Shown in pieces: positions 22,195 to 36,000 of a stretch of DNA of 64,000 nt (its first letter is position 1; every line of letters begins with the position of its first letter). Both the position numbers and the translations under genes were made by a program. The notes below the pieces were generated by a model. That model saw only the letters and a list, made by a program, of their open reading frames with translations, did not search any database and was not told the origin of the DNA. The stretch covers positions 682,001-746,000 of the forward strand of contig KV748188.1 in assembly GCA_001692895.1 (NCBI GenBank). Reading direction: 5' to 3'. The DNA is from Cenococcum geophilum 1.58 (taxonomy: Eukaryota; Ascomycota; Dothideomycetes; Gloniales; Gloniaceae).

Positions 22195-25100
22195 ATGTTA
22201 TATACTTAAGCCTTAATAAAACCCTATAAAAACCTTAGTAAGGAAAAAATTTAGAGGGGAAAGAGCGTTTTAATTTTGCGTATAGAGAGACGGGTGGTAT
22301 ATATACGCGGCGCGAAGATATTAAGGAACTTTGACCGGCGGTTAAAGTTGTTTAATTAGTTAGATTTGCCTTGCTAAAACTCCCTTACATTTAACTAAGC
22401 TAATAGCAATTTTCTATCCCTAGGATAAAAAATCCTAATTAGTCTATTTAACGCCTAGAGCCTATAGCTTAACGTTATTACCTAAATTTAGTAGATTATT
22501 AAAAGTATTCTAAAGCTTAATTATATAGGTAGGTCGCTAATACCTTATAAGTAGATTATAGGTTATTTATATATAGCTAGATTTATAAATAGTAAGGCTA
22601 TATACCTATTAAATCCACTACTAACTCTACTTTAGCCTTACGCTATACTAGTATAGCGCTATATATATTTCGTGGGTAGGTTATAGGTTACTTATATATA
22701 GCTAGATTTATAGACGGTAAGACTATATATCTATTAAATTCGCCACTAACCTATACTTTAGCCTTACGCGTTATCTATATAGTATATATATAGAATAGTA
22801 TATAAGTTATTAGTATAGGTTACTACTAGCGGGTTACTAGTAGGTTATAAACCCTAGTTAAATAGACCCTAGTTATAAATAGGCCTATTTTCTAATATAA
22901 ATAATCTACTAAGCTAGTATAGAGTAACGGACTAGGTTTAAGAAGGGAACTTTTTAAATTAAGCTTTATTACTAGTATATACTATAGCCTTACCTATAAG
23001 TCACTTATAAGTTGCCTATAGGTCACTAGTATAGCTAGGTTACGTTAGAGTATAGCTTATATAGGATATTAATAAATTAAAACTTTACCCTTATATATAC
23101 CGTAGTTTTTACCGCATGTATTACTTATTCTTTTATCCCTTAAAATATCCTCTACTTTGCTTTAGTATAGGTTATATCTTAGTAGCGGGGCTTACTTCTT
23201 ACCTACGCTTTAACTATAAGGCTAGGGTATTCCGCTTATAGTACTCATCTAATAATTATTAATAATTATTAAGTTCTATCTCGTATTTCTATTTATTATA
23301 CTTATTTAGCTATCCTAGCTATTTAATAAGATACTATAGTTATCTAGCATAATCCTAGTAAGTAATAATTACTTTTACTTCCTAGCTGTCTTTTTTAAGC
23401 TCTCTTACTACTAGGGGTTAAAACCTAGGGCGTAACCTATAAGGCTCTAGTAGGAAGATATAAAAGACTAGATGGAGCTATACTATAGTAAGTAGAAGCT
23501 CTAGCTTATATACTTACTACCCTACGCGCTCTAGGATCTAAAATAGTCTTATAAATTTATAGTTAAGCTTTTTATAGGTACGTTTTATATAGATATTCTT
23601 AGAGGAGAGTAGGACTCGTTTACTAACGGTAAAGTGCTTAGCTAGGTAGTAACGATTATAGCATCCTACCTAAAGCTTTTAGGCGTATATTACTAACGCC
23701 GCCGCTACCTTATATATAAGACGCAGGGGTTATAAATACATCTCTATAAGTTAGACATTTATTAACTTAGATCTCTCCCTACTTTATTAGGCGTCTTAAA
23801 CGCTATCTAGGACTCTATCCAGGATATTTAGTAGCTAGCTATAGGCGAGCTTAATAAAGGAATGCTTTATTATAGTATAGACCTTAAAGTTATAGGCAAA
23901 GGCTACTTCTTTAAGTAGGGAGGCCTAATTAGACTATTCCTAGTTTATAAATATATATAGGTATACCTTAAGCTCCTAGTTCTAACGCTCTATCTAATTA
24001 TTTATCTATAGATAAAATATAGTACTAAGTTTATATTAAACGCGGAGATAGTAGTATATAGTACTTTAATACTCACTTATAAATATACTACCCCTATTAA
24101 AGATAATATTATTTAAAGGCCCTATTTATATAAAGACTCTAAATAAGAGTTCTGCGAGTTATATAGCATTAATTATTTTATATACTAAATAATAACATAC
24201 TAGCTTTATAAAACAGTCTATAAGAATAAGGATAGAGTTATACTTTACGCTATTAGGAGTCTTAAACTCTAGAAAATTCGTAATTAAGTTAAATAAATAA
24301 TACTACTAGGCTTAAGTAGGGACCTAAAGAGGCTATAGCTTACTATAAGGTTTATAGAGGCGCGATTTAAAGCGTTAGTAGGTATTATAATTATCTAAGT
24401 ATTTACGGAGGTCCTAGGTAAGGCTGTTCTAAATATACTTTTACGTAATTACCTTAAAAGTATAGTTAAAACTATAGTAGCCGCCTATAGGATTGTTATA
24501 ATTCCGCTTAAGGGTCTCCTATTATAGTAGTATATAATTTAGCACCTAGACCTTATTATTTTACCTTAAAAGTCCTTAATTATTAAGGGTATAGTCCTTA
24601 TTACTAGTAGGAACTTATTTCTAAGTTAACTAATTATATATAAAGCGTATAAAGGCGTCCCTTTTTTATACTCTATAAATAAAATTAACTAGTAACTTAG
24701 GGGGGTGTTTTATAAACGCCGTTTTAGCTAAAGCAGCTACTACTACTTCTTACTATAGCATAAGACTTTATATAAAGTTGGTGCTAGCAAAGTAATATAT
24801 AATATATAGGTAACTCGCTAGGTTATTATAGGGGACTATAGCCTAGGCTAAGGGGTCTTCCTTAGGGTTAAGCGCTATTAGGCCAGTTAAAGTAGTCTTA
24901 AAGAGAATAGTAGGACACTTTAATCCGCCAGCGCTAAGTTTATAAAGATTACTTATATACTATATATATACTACTTACTAGTATAGTATAGTAGCACTAG
25001 GGCCGCCCATAAGGCCTATAACCTATAACTTTTACTATAATATAGGCAGTATAGCATCTAGGACTATTATTTTACTTCTATCTTTAAAGCCTTTAGTATA

Positions 25101-27371
25101 ATCTAGGCGCCAAAATAGTATATTAATAGGATTTGCTTTACCTAGCTTATATTTAATCTTAAAATTAAACTTAGCTAGTTTTTTTTAGCGTATTAGGCCT
25201 AGCAAGTAAATAAGCTCTTAATAGTTATAAAATACCTAAGATTATTATAATTATAGAGCATACGCGTTATATACGCGGCGTATTTAAGGTAGTAGCGCTA
25301 TATTATAAAGTATTGCACTATAGTAAGTGGTTTCTTATTATATGCATTATACTATACTTTTAGGCTAGTAAGCTTCTAACTATAATAGGTAATCGGGTAC
25401 TAGTAAAGTTAATCTCCCTATCCTAAAGGCTATAGAAGTATACCGCTATAGGTATAATTAGAAGCATTAGTAATTACCATTAAGGGCAAATTAGGGTTAA
25501 AGTAGCGAAGTAGTAGAGCCTATATAAACGCAGCGCGTAGCTTATAGAATGCCTACTAAGTATTATTAAGCTAGGACTAAGGTTAATACTATTTAGTACG
25601 CCCTTTTAACTTATACTTCTACTTCTTCTCTCTATTTAATATTAGGTTGCGATATACCTATATAAGATATATATATAAGGGGTATACGGTATCCAAATAG
25701 TTCTAGATAAATTACCTATAGAAGTTAGCAAAGCTAAGAAAAACCTAGATATCCCTATAAAACTTAGGCTTAAGCCATTCCTTAATAGCTTTTACATAGT
25801 TAGAGTCCATTATAATATACTTAGGGGTAATAATAAAGCTTAGAAATTTAACGTTTTTAGTATAAAAGATATATTTTAACAGTTTGGCGTATAGGCCCTA
25901 AGTATAAAGCTATCGCAGTACCTGCTTAATTTACTTAACGTACTTATCCTTATTATTTAAATAAATAAAAATATTATCTAGGTAAACTATGTAAATAGTA
26001 TCTACTAAGGTTTCTAGAGCTTTATAAATATAGCTCTAGAACATTATAGGGACGTTAGTAAAATTAAAGGGCATTACTAGGTACTTAAAGTAACTATAGC
26101 GTATCTTAAATATAGTCTTCTATTTATCTCCCTTTTTAATATAAATTCTATAGTACGCATTATAAATATGTTCGCATAGCTAAGCCTATTAAAAAGTTCG
26201 CTAACTAGTAGTAGGGGGTACTAATTCTTAATTGTAATCTTATTTAGGCGTCTATAGTTAACGCATAGCCGTATTATACTATCTGCTTTTAGTATAAAGA
26301 GGATAGGCGCTCTAGTAGGTAACTTATTAAGCCTAATTTAGCCCTTTTTAAGAGCACTATCTAGGTACTCTTATAAAATCTATAACTCTTTCTATAAGAG
26401 GTTATAAAGGGGCATTTATAGTAGCGTTTTGCCTCCTTCTAAGTCGATTATATAGTTGTACTTAGAGTTCTATAATAGTATACTTACTAGCTTATTAAAA
26501 AAGACATTAATTTCCTCCTAATATATATCTAGTAGGCTAGGGGCTATAGAGGTTAAAGCAACTATTATATAGTAGTATACTTCCAAAAGCCAGTAAAGAG
26601 AAAGGTGCGGCCAATATACGTTTTATAGGTATACTTACACTAAGAGTATATATGGCTCTACTATAGTATACTTAATAGTTTTAGGGCTTTAATTACCTCC
26701 CCCTTATATATAGGTAATCTGCGCTAGCACTAAAGGGTCTCTATAGGTACTTGCTACCAGGAATAGTAGGTCCTCTACTATATTTATAACCGGTATCTTT
26801 ACGTCCAAAGGGTCTATATAGATACTCACTGCTAGTAATAATAGGTTCTCTATTATATTTACAACCGGCGTAAAGAAGGAGTCTTCTAGCTATAGTGAAT
26901 AGACTATTTCGCTAGCCTTAATATCTACTAGGAGAGCGTTAAGAGTAACTATTTAGAGATATCTAGGGTCTAAAGTACCTTAGATAAACTAGCTAAAACG
27001 GAAGCTAATTAATAAATCTACTTCCGTAAGCCAATCTTATTTAAAAACTATATTATAACTATTAAATAAGCCGCCCTAAAAGGTCTGCGGGCTAATGGTA
27101 TAAGGGGTACCCTAGAAGTCGCTAGTAGTAACCGTTAGATTATAAGTATCCCAAATTATTATCTAGTTACTATTAAGTAAATATATAATAGGTTTACGTA
27201 AATATAGCGCGTAGCGTATAGGTAAGTTAAACCTATAAATAACATCTTAATTAATAAGGTTAATTTAGTACCTATTATTATATAAAGTATATAGGCGGAC
27301 TTCGCCTTAGGGCGTATCTATTATAATATATACTATAATACGTTTCTTCTCTCCCTCTATATTAGGCCCTA
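22195..27371 (-). pseudogene. pol: GypB2 pol region and 3' UTR, RIP-degraded
   Basis: This aligns throughout to GypB3 30885-36000 with C/T and G/A differences and a few indels. 22195-22480 is the 3' UTR. The integrase core lies near 24220-24290 (minus), the RT segment near 25960-26300 and the protease-to-RT linker near 26500-27350. The copy is broken exactly at TA (27370-27371) by the pogo-type element and resumes at 48269. It is more mutated than GypB3, with almost no CA left, and has no usable open frame. Confidence 0.82.
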
Positions 27372-27641
27372 CAGTAAAAACTCTTTAGTACGATACGGTT
27401 TGTATAGCTAAGCGTATCGTTATAACAAGGGTATCGTTATATTTAATATTTGTATATTAATTACACTAAAGGTCAAAATTATGTAATAATATCTTGTATC
27501 TGCATACGCGACGTCAAAATTAGTTAATTGGCTAAGTCGTGATCGAGTTTTGCTTAGTGTTGCGAATTCGTCGCCTTTATATTCGACAATCGTGCCTTAT
27601 AAGAGCTATAATTAAGTCTCTATTACTATTTTCCTGTTATT
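27372..27641 (-). mobile_element. Pogo/Fot1-like element, distal (3') end with TIR
   Basis: It starts CAGTAAAAACTCTTTAGTAC after TA. The inverse (GTACTAAAGAGTTTTTACTA, then TA) is at 48249-48268. The segment has no frame of its own and would be the transposase 3' untranslated side. It contains TTATT at 27637-27641, the left target duplication of GypA3; the second TTATT is at 42297-42301. Confidence 0.85.
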
Positions 27642-28060
27642 TATTACGGACGCTTTAAGTATAATGTTACGACTATTAGGAGAGAAGTCAGAAGAAGCTA
27701 GTTAGTTAATTTAGGCATAGTTTAGGATGGAACTAATAGAGCTATATAACGAGGAATAGTAACTAAGGTTATATAACGTTGTATGCAGTATATATAGTGT
27801 ATAAAGGGAACGTACATACAATACGTATAATACATATCTTACGTATAAAGGGGTTTTCTTAGGAGTACAGTTATATATTTAAAGGACTACAGTCCCTACC
27901 TAGATAGTTCTCTCCTTTGTAGTAAATCTTAGAATATAATTAGAGTTATCTATTAGGTAACTACTCCACTAGTTATTATTATATTGTTAACTTCTTATTT
28001 ACCTATATACCTAGCCTATTAATAAGTCTACCGTAGTTCCTGCTATAAGGCTTTTTTATA
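27642..28060 (+). repeat. GypA3 5' LTR (419 bp)
   Basis: It begins TATTACGGACGC (TG changed to TA) and ends CTTTTTTATA. It is paired with 41921-42296. TTATT flanks the whole element on both sides (27637-27641, 42297-42301), a clean 5-bp target duplication. Confidence 0.92.
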
Positions 28061-28101
28061 TATTTACTACCAAAGTTACGGTATTAATAAAGTTAAATAA
28101 T

Positions 28102-30618
28102 ATGCCACTAAAGGCAGCAGCTATAGCGGCGTCTATAGTAGCGACTACCTTAGGATTAGATAATAACACTAGTATAGCAGATACTAACTTATAACTAGTT
28201 ACTGTTAGACAGCTATAGGAAATAGTTAATTAATTAACAGATAATAATAGGATACTTAAAGAAAGGATTAATGGGATCGGAGCAGCTAAGGTTAAGTTAC
28301 CCTTAATTAAGCGATACTTGGGGGAGAAGTTAAAGCTTAAAGGATTCCTTATGTAAATGCACTTTAAGGTTATATAGGAAGGAGTTAAACTAGGAACGCC
28401 TATGGATTAAGTCGCTTACGTAGGATTTTTCTTAATAGGAAGGGCACTTAAGTGGTTTAAATCTTACCTTACGGAGGTATAGGAATATAGCATTACGACT
28501 ATTAACTAGGAGGTATAGTATATATTCTTAAGTTAGAACGGGTTTGCAGAATAATTAATATAGATGTTTAAAGACCTAGAGGTAACTACTATAGTAGAGA
28601 GAAAGCTTTAAAACCTAGTATAGAGGACTTTAGCAATTAAATACACGACGTAGTTTTAAATATTAGTAATATAGGTTAAATAGAATAATAAAGCGCTTCT
28701 GGTATAGTATAAGCAAGGACTTAAAGTAAAAGTCTAGGACGTAATTATCCTAATAGAAGATGCGGATACTCTTAGGGATTTAATTAACTAAGTAATTAAG
28801 ATTAATAATAGGATCTACTAAAGAGAGTAGACTAAGAAAGGTTAGAATAGAGTTTTATAGTCGTATAAGGCGCAGGGCACGTAACGATAAAGTTAAAGTT
28901 AGAAACTATAGTATAGCGTAGAGCTAATGGACCTAAGTAGTACTAAAAAATCTAAAAAATAGAATAAGAAATTATAGAAGCCTAGAGGATAGGGATTAAG
29001 TAATTAAAGGTCTAAGGAGTAGAGGCTAAACTAGGGATCTTAGTAGCAGAAGACGTTTAGGCGGACTCTATAGCAGGAAAAATAGTTTAAAGAAGAAGCT
29101 TATATAAATTGCAGAAAATAGGGTTATTATATTAGAGACTATAGAAGTGGTTAGAATTACTATATAGTAAAAGGGATAAGACTAGTAGACGATATATATG
29201 TATAGAGGGATAATAATATGCTATAAGGAATAAAAGAATATTTAATTAAAAGTTTTGCGTTTTATTATAATAACGTATACTAAATTTATAAAGATGCTAA
29301 GTATAGCGTAAGCTATTAGCTATAGAAGTTGAAATTATTAGAGTTTAGAGGAACTAATAAACCAGTTTGTAGATTGGATATTAAAGACGATAAGTTTAAT
29401 ATAGGCGAAATATTCTATAATAATAAGGTAATAAAGGCAGCTTACTAGGAGTATATAAACTTTAAAAATATTATATAAGAGGTAGAGGATAATTCCACTA
29501 TAGAATAAGGAACATTAGTAGGGATTAAGACCCCACTAGATATAATATTTATTACTTTATAAAACATAAGAGAAGTAGGACAGTGAACTACTTTAGTACT
29601 TAATAAAGGCAAAAGGCCAAAGGCTTAAGATTCTTAGGAAGAGATAAGAGATAACTAAGATTCTTAAGAAGAGATAAGGCAAGCTTAAGGACCTATAATA
29701 GATAATAACCGATAAAGCAGAGCAACGGCTTAGTTTAGTAATATATAAATAAGCTTAGGACGAAGTTGCCTAAAGGCATAAGATTCTTAAGACGAGATAA
29801 GTAAGATTTAAGACTTTTAAGACAAGATAAGAACACTAAAGAAGCCTAGTTAGACTAAGGCTGGAGCTAAGCTTAAGATAGAAGTAAGCTTAGGATTAAG
29901 GATCTTATAGGACTAAGACTTTAGCAACTAAATAAGGACTACTAAAGAAATTACGAGTAAGACTTAGTAATAGGATTAAAATATTAATACTAAGATTAAG
30001 AAGCAAGAAAACTTTAAGGATTTATCTATAAGACGTAAACCAAAAGAAACTATAGAAGAATTTAGATAAAGAATTATTGTATAGCAAGAACAGAAACTAG
30101 ATAAGAGATCTAGTATACTAGGTTATATAAGAGATAGAGCACCTATATAAAAAATTACTAATAGGCTTAAAGCAGGTATACTAAGAGCTAAGTAGCTTAC
30201 TAAACTAGAAAACGAAGAGGATTTAAGGATCCCTATTAGGTTTAAAGAATAATATATAAAAGGCTATTATAATATAGTAATAAGAAGATACTTCCTTATG
30301 GATAAGCCGTATATACTCTAGTAGCTGTACTAAAAGTAATATAGGTAACAACATAATAATAAGTGGGAAGATTTCTATATATAGTTAGATAAATAAGTTA
30401 TTTAAGACTACCCGATTATAGAGAAGGCTATAACTTATATTAAAGGAGCCTTAATTATAATGTTAAAGGATCTAAAGGAATAATTAGAGGACTAGAGGAG
30501 TAAGAGATATATCTTAGTACCCGCGAATAAAGTTATAACGTTTAGATTAATATAATAAAGGTTTAAACTTAAAAATAAAGACGAGTTAAGGGTTAACCTA
30601 AAGCACCTAGTATGCTAT
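28102..30618 (+). pseudogene. gag: GypA3 gag, first part, split by GypB3
   Basis: An intact ATG at 28102 is followed by codons for PLKAAA. The zinc knuckle is at about 29100-29145 (AYINCRK text; one Cys kept, others Tyr). The frame is cut at GCTAT (30614-30618), the target duplication of GypB3, and resumes at 37501. The two exon-like parts sum to 2847 bases, exactly 949 codons, so nothing shifted the frame apart from RIP stops. The QDS-QDEIR-like repeats are at about 29615-29830. Confidence 0.82.
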
Positions 30619-30843
30619 TGTAAGGTGAGGATGTGGATAGGGAGTCCAATGATAGAATAATAGGTATATTGTATAGATAGAGACGAATCCTTAAAGGAAA
30701 AGGAGGAGTCTATATGCGAGGTAGGAAGGGTTTTCCCTAGGCATGTATAGAGCACGTGCCTCATGGGCGAGTCACCCCTAGGTTGCCCCAGGGCCGCCCA
30801 TACCTTGCGGCTATATAACTATCTACTTAGGTTTTACCTAACA
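30619..30843 (-). repeat. GypB3 3' LTR (225 bp)
   Basis: This is the left LTR of GypB3 in plus coordinates. It is followed at 30844-30862 by the C-rich complement of the polypurine tract. It differs from the right LTR mainly by C/T and G/A changes. Confidence 0.92.
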
Positions 30844-31200
30844 ATGCCCCCCCCTTTAAAAAGGGTTGTCCCCAATCCTTTATATGCTTAAGCCTCAATA
30901 AAACCCCATAAAAAAACCTTAGTAAGGAAAAAATTTAGAGGGGAAAAAGCGTCTTAATTTTGCGTATAGAGACGGGTGGTATACGTGCGCGGCGCGAAGA
31001 TATTAAGGAACTTTAACCGGCGGTTAAAGTTATCTAATTAGTTAGATTTGCCTTGCTAAGACTCCCCCGCATTTAACCGAGCTAGTAGCAATTTTACATG
31101 CCTGGTATGGAAAATCCTAATTAGTCCATTTAATAGGTAGAGCCAGTAGAGCTTAATACTGTTACCTAAATTTAGTAGACTAGAAGTATTCTAAAAGCTT
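30844..31200 (-). other. GypB3 polypurine tract and 3' untranslated region
   Basis: The C-run at 30846-30854 marks the polypurine tract. The following 300 bases match 22195-22480 of GypB2 and show no coding frame. A conserved stretch (cgaagatattaaggaact then ggcggttaaagtt, near 31000-31030) is identical in both copies apart from RIP-type sites. Confidence 0.7.
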
Positions 31201-34200
31201 ACTTACGTAGGCAGGTTGCTAGTACCTCGCGGGTTAGTTATAGGTTATTCGTATATAGCTAGATTTATAAACAGTAAGGCTATATACCTATTAAATCCGC
31301 TACTGACCCTGCTTTAGCCTTACGCTATACCGGCGTAGCGCCGTATATACTTCGCGGGTAGGTTATAGGTTACTTATATACAGCCAGGTTTAGGACGGTA
31401 AGGCTATATACCTATTAAATTTGCTACTAACCTATACTTTAGCCTTACGCGTTATCTGCATAGTATATATATATAGAATAGTATAAGTTATTAGTTATAG
31501 GTTGCTACTAGCGGGTTACTAGCAGGTCATAGACCCTAGTTAAATGGACCCCAGTTATAAACGGGCCTATTCTTTAATATATAAACAATCTACTTAGCTA
31601 ATATAGAGTGACGGACTAGGTCTAGGAAGGGTGCTTTTTAAATTAAGCTTCGTTGCCAGTATACGCTATAGCCTTACCTATAAGTTACTAGCATCGCCAG
31701 GCTACGTTAGAGTGTGGCTTATATAGGATATTAATAAATTAAAACTTCACCCTATATATACGCCGCAGTTCTTATAGCAATCGTTACTTATTCCTTAATC
31801 CCTTAGGACGTCCTCTACTCCGCTTTAATACAGGTTATATTTTAACAGCGGCGCTTACTTTTCGCCTACGCTTTAGCTATAAGGCTAGGGTATCCCGCTT
31901 GCGGTACTTATCTAATAGTTATTAACAATTTTTAAGTTCTGTCTTATATTTCCATTTATTATACTTATTTAGCTATCCTAGCTATTTAATAAGGTACTAC
32001 GGTTATCTAGTACGATCTTAGTAGGTAATAATTGCTTTTACTTCTTAGCTGCCTTTCTTAAGCTCTTTTACTGCCGGGGGTTAAAACCTAGGGCGTAACC
32101 TATAAGGCTCTAGTAGGGAGATATAGAAGACTAGGTAGAGCCGTGCTATAATAGGTAGAAGCTCTAGCTTATATGCTTACTGCCCTATACGCTCTAGGAT
32201 TTAAAACAGTCCCATAAACTTATAGTTAAGCTTTTTATAGGGACGTTTCGTGCGGATATTCTTAGAGGAGAGTAGGACTTATTTACTAACGGCGAAATGC
32301 TTAGCCAGGTGTTGACGATTATAGTATTTTACCTAAAGCTATTAGGCGTGCATTATTGACACCGCCGCTACCTTATATGTAAGGCGTAGGCGTTATAAAT
32401 ATGTCTCTATAAGTTTAACATTTGTTAACTTAAACCCCTCCCTATCTTACTAGGCGTCTTAGACGCCGTCCGGGACTCCGTCTAGGACGTTTAGCAGCTA
32501 GCTATAGGTAAGCTTAATAGGGGAACGCTTTGTTATAGTATGGACCTTAGAGTTATAGGTAAAGGCTGCTTCTTTGAGTAGGGAGGCCTAATTAGACTGT
32601 TCCCAATTCGTAAATATACACAGGTATACCTTAAGCTCTTAGTTCTAACGCTCCGTCTAACTATCTATCTATAGGTAAAATGCGGTATTAAGTTTACGTT
32701 AAACGCGGAGATTGTAGTATATAGTGCTCTAGTACTTACTTATAAATATACTACCCCTATTAGAGACAATATTATTTAGAGGCCTTATTTGCGCAAAGAC
32801 TCTAAATAAAAGCTTCGTAAAACGGTCTATAAGGACAAGGACAGAGTTATACTTTACGCTATTAGGAGTCTTAGACTCTAGGAGATCTGTAATAAAGTTA
32901 AGTAAATAATGCCACTAGGCTTAGGTGGGGGCCTAGAGAGGCTATAGCTTACTATAGGGTTTATAGCGGCGTAATTTAGAGCATTAGTAGGCATTATAAT
33001 TATCTAGGTATTTATAGAGGTCCTAGGTAAGGCCGTTCTAAGCATATTTCTGCGCGATTATCTTAAAAGTACGGTTAAAACTATAGTGGCCGCTTATAGG
33101 ATTGTTATAATTCCGCTTAAGGATCTCCTGTTATAATAGTGTGCAATTCGGCACCTAGACCTTATTATTTTACCTTAGGAGTCCTTAATTATTAAGGGTG
33201 TAGTCCTTATTACCGGCAGGAACTTATTTTTAGGTTAACTGATTATATATAGAGCGTATAAAGGCGTCCCTTTTTTATACTCTATAAATAAAATTAACTA
33301 GTAACTTAGGGGGTTATTCTATAAACGCCGTTTTAGCTAAAGCAGCTACTACTACTTCTTGCTATAGCACGAGACTTTACGCAAAGTTGGTACTAGCGAA
33401 GTAACGTATAATATATAGGTAACTTACTAGGTTATTGCGGGGGACTATAGCCTAGGCTAAAGGGTCTTCCCTAGGGTTAAGCGCCGTTAGGTTAGTTAAA
33501 GTGGTCTTAAAGAGAATAATAGGATACTCTGGTCCGCCAGCGCCAAGTTCGCAAGGGTCGCTTATATACTGCACGCATGCTACTTACTGGTTTAGTATAG
33601 TAGTACTAGGGCCGCCCACAAGGCCTATAACCCGCAACTTTTACTGTAGTATAGGCAGTATAGTATTAAGGATTATTCTCTTACTACTATCTTTAAAGCC
33701 TTTGGCATAATCTAGGCGCCAGGATAGTATATTAGCAGGATTTATCTTACCTGGCTTATATTTAATCTTAAAATTAAACTTAGCTAGTTCCTTAGCATAC
33801 CGGGCCTAGTGAGTAGATAAGCTCTTAGTAGTTATAAAGTACCTAAGATTATTATAATCGCAGAGCACGCGTATTATATACGCGGCGTGTTTAAGGTAAT
33901 AGCGCCACGTCTTAAAGTATTACACTATAATAAGTAGTTCTTTATTATGCGTGTTATACTATACTTTTAGGCTAGTAAGCTTCTAACTGTAATAAGTAAT
34001 TAGGTGCCAGTAGAGTTAATCTTCCTGCCCCAAAGGCTGCAGAAGTATACCACCATAGGCATAGTTAAAAGCGTTAGTAATTACTATTAGGGGTAGATTA
34101 GGGTCGAAGTGGCAAAGTAGAGGAGCCTATATAAACGTAGCGCGTAGTTTACGGAACGCCTATTACGCGTTATCGGGCTAGGACTAAGGTTAATACCATC

Positions 34201-36000
34201 TAGTAGGCCCTTTTAACTTACGCTTCTTCTTCTTCTTTCTATCTAATATTAGGTTACGATATACCTATACAAGATATATATGCAGGGGGTATACAGTATC
34301 TAAGTAGTTCTAAATAAATCGCCTATAAAAGTTAGCAAAGCCGAAGAAAACCTAGATGTCCCTATAGGACTTAGGCTTAGGCCATTCCTTAATAGCTTTT
34401 ACGCGGTTAGGGTCTATTATAATACCCCTAGGGGTAATAATAAAGCCTAGGAACTTAACGTTCTTAATATAAAAGATGCATTTTAATAGTTTGGCGTATA
34501 GGCCCTAAGCGCAGAGCTGTTGTAGTACCTACTTAACGTACTTAACGTGCTTATCCTTATTATTTAAGTAGATAAGAATATTATCTAGGTAGACTACGTA
34601 GATAGTATCCACTAGGGTTCCTAGAGCTTTATAAATATAGCTTTAGAAAGTCATAGGGGCGTTAGTAAGGCTAAAGGGTATTACTAGGTACTTAAAGTGA
34701 CCATAGCGTGTCTTAAATGCGGTCTTCCATTTATCTCCCTTTTTAATGCAAATCCTATGGTACGCATTACAAAGATCCAGCTTTATAAATATCTTCGCAT
34801 AGCTAAGCCTATTAAAGAGTTCGCCGACCAACAGTAGGGGATACCGATTTTTAATCGTAATCTTATTTAGGCGTCTATAGTTAACGTATAACCGCATTAT
34901 ACCGTCTACTTTTGGCATAAAGAGGATAGGCACTCTAGTAGGCGACTTACTAGGCCTAATCCAGCCCTTTTTAAGAGTACTATCTAGGTACTCTTATAAG
35001 ATCTATAACTCTTTCTGTAAGAGGTTATAGAGGGGTATTTACGGTGGCGTTTTGCCTTCTTCTAAGTTGATTATATAGTCGTACTTAGAGTTCTACAGTA
35101 GTATACTTACTAGCTTATTAGAGAAGATATTAATTTCCTCCTTATATATATCTGGCAGGCCAGGGGCTATAGAGGTTAAAGCGACTATTGCATAGTAGTG
35201 TGCTTTTAGGAGCTAGTAAAGAAAAGGGTGTAGCCGATATACGTTTCGTAGGTATGCTTATACTGAGAGTATATACAGCTCTGCTATAGTATACTTAATA
35301 GTTTTAGGGTTTTAATTACCTCCCCCTTATATATAGGTAATCTGCGCTAGCACTAGAGGGTCTCTACGGGTACTTGCTGCCAGTAACGGTAGGTCTTCTA
35401 CTATGTTTATAACTAGTGTCTCTATATCCGGAGGGTCTGTACAGGTACTTACTGCTAGTAACAATAGGTTCTCTATTATGTTTATAACCGGCGTAAAGAA
35501 GGAGTCTTCTAGCTATAGCAAATAGACTATTTCGCCAGCCTTAATATTTACTAGGAGAGCGTTAAGGGTAACTATCTAGAGGTGTCTAGGGTCCGAAGTA
35601 CCCTAGATAAACTGTCTAGAACGGAAGCTAATTAATAGATCTGCTTTTACGAGCTAATCCTATCTAAGAACTATATTATAACTATTAAATAAGCCGCCCT
35701 AAAAGGTCTGCGGGCTAATAGTGCGAGAGGTACCCTAGGAGTCGCTAGTGGTAACTGTTAGATTATAAGCATTCTAGATTGTTATCTGGTTGCTATTAAG
35801 GAAGCGTATAATAGGTTTACGTAAATATAGCGCGTAGCGTATAGGCAGGTTAAGCCTATAGACGATATCTTAATTAATAAGGTTAATTTAGCACCTATTA
35901 TTGTATAAAGTACGTAGGCGGACTTTGCCCTGGGGCGTATCTATTATAACGTATACTATAATGCGTTTCTTCTCTCCCTCTATATTAGGCCCTAGTTATA
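31201..36000 (-). pseudogene. pol: GypB3 pol: RT, RNase H, integrase
   Basis: The clearest part is the RT at 34643-34933: a 96-codon stop-free stretch containing VDGIMRLYVNYRRLN, FIKLDLCNAYHRI and PFSLTNAP, which are standard gypsy RT motifs. The active-site box follows at about 34579-34592 and reads YLDN (second Asp lost). Integrase core text NFITDLLESKTPNSV followed by LVLIDRF is at about 32815-32910 (first Asp changed to Asn). Protease-like LYNNRCQINLI lies near 35870. Frames are not continuous over the whole region and stops are frequent. No chromodomain was identified by eye. Confidence 0.82.

Noticed and set aside
27392..27641. Possible host gene or promoter in a less AT-rich block
   Set aside because: It lies between the pogo TIR and the GypA3 target duplication and is explained as the pogo 3' region.
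33501..33710. 69-codon plus-strand frame inside GypB3
   Set aside because: The coding strand of GypB3 is minus here (integrase and RT motifs); this is a shadow.
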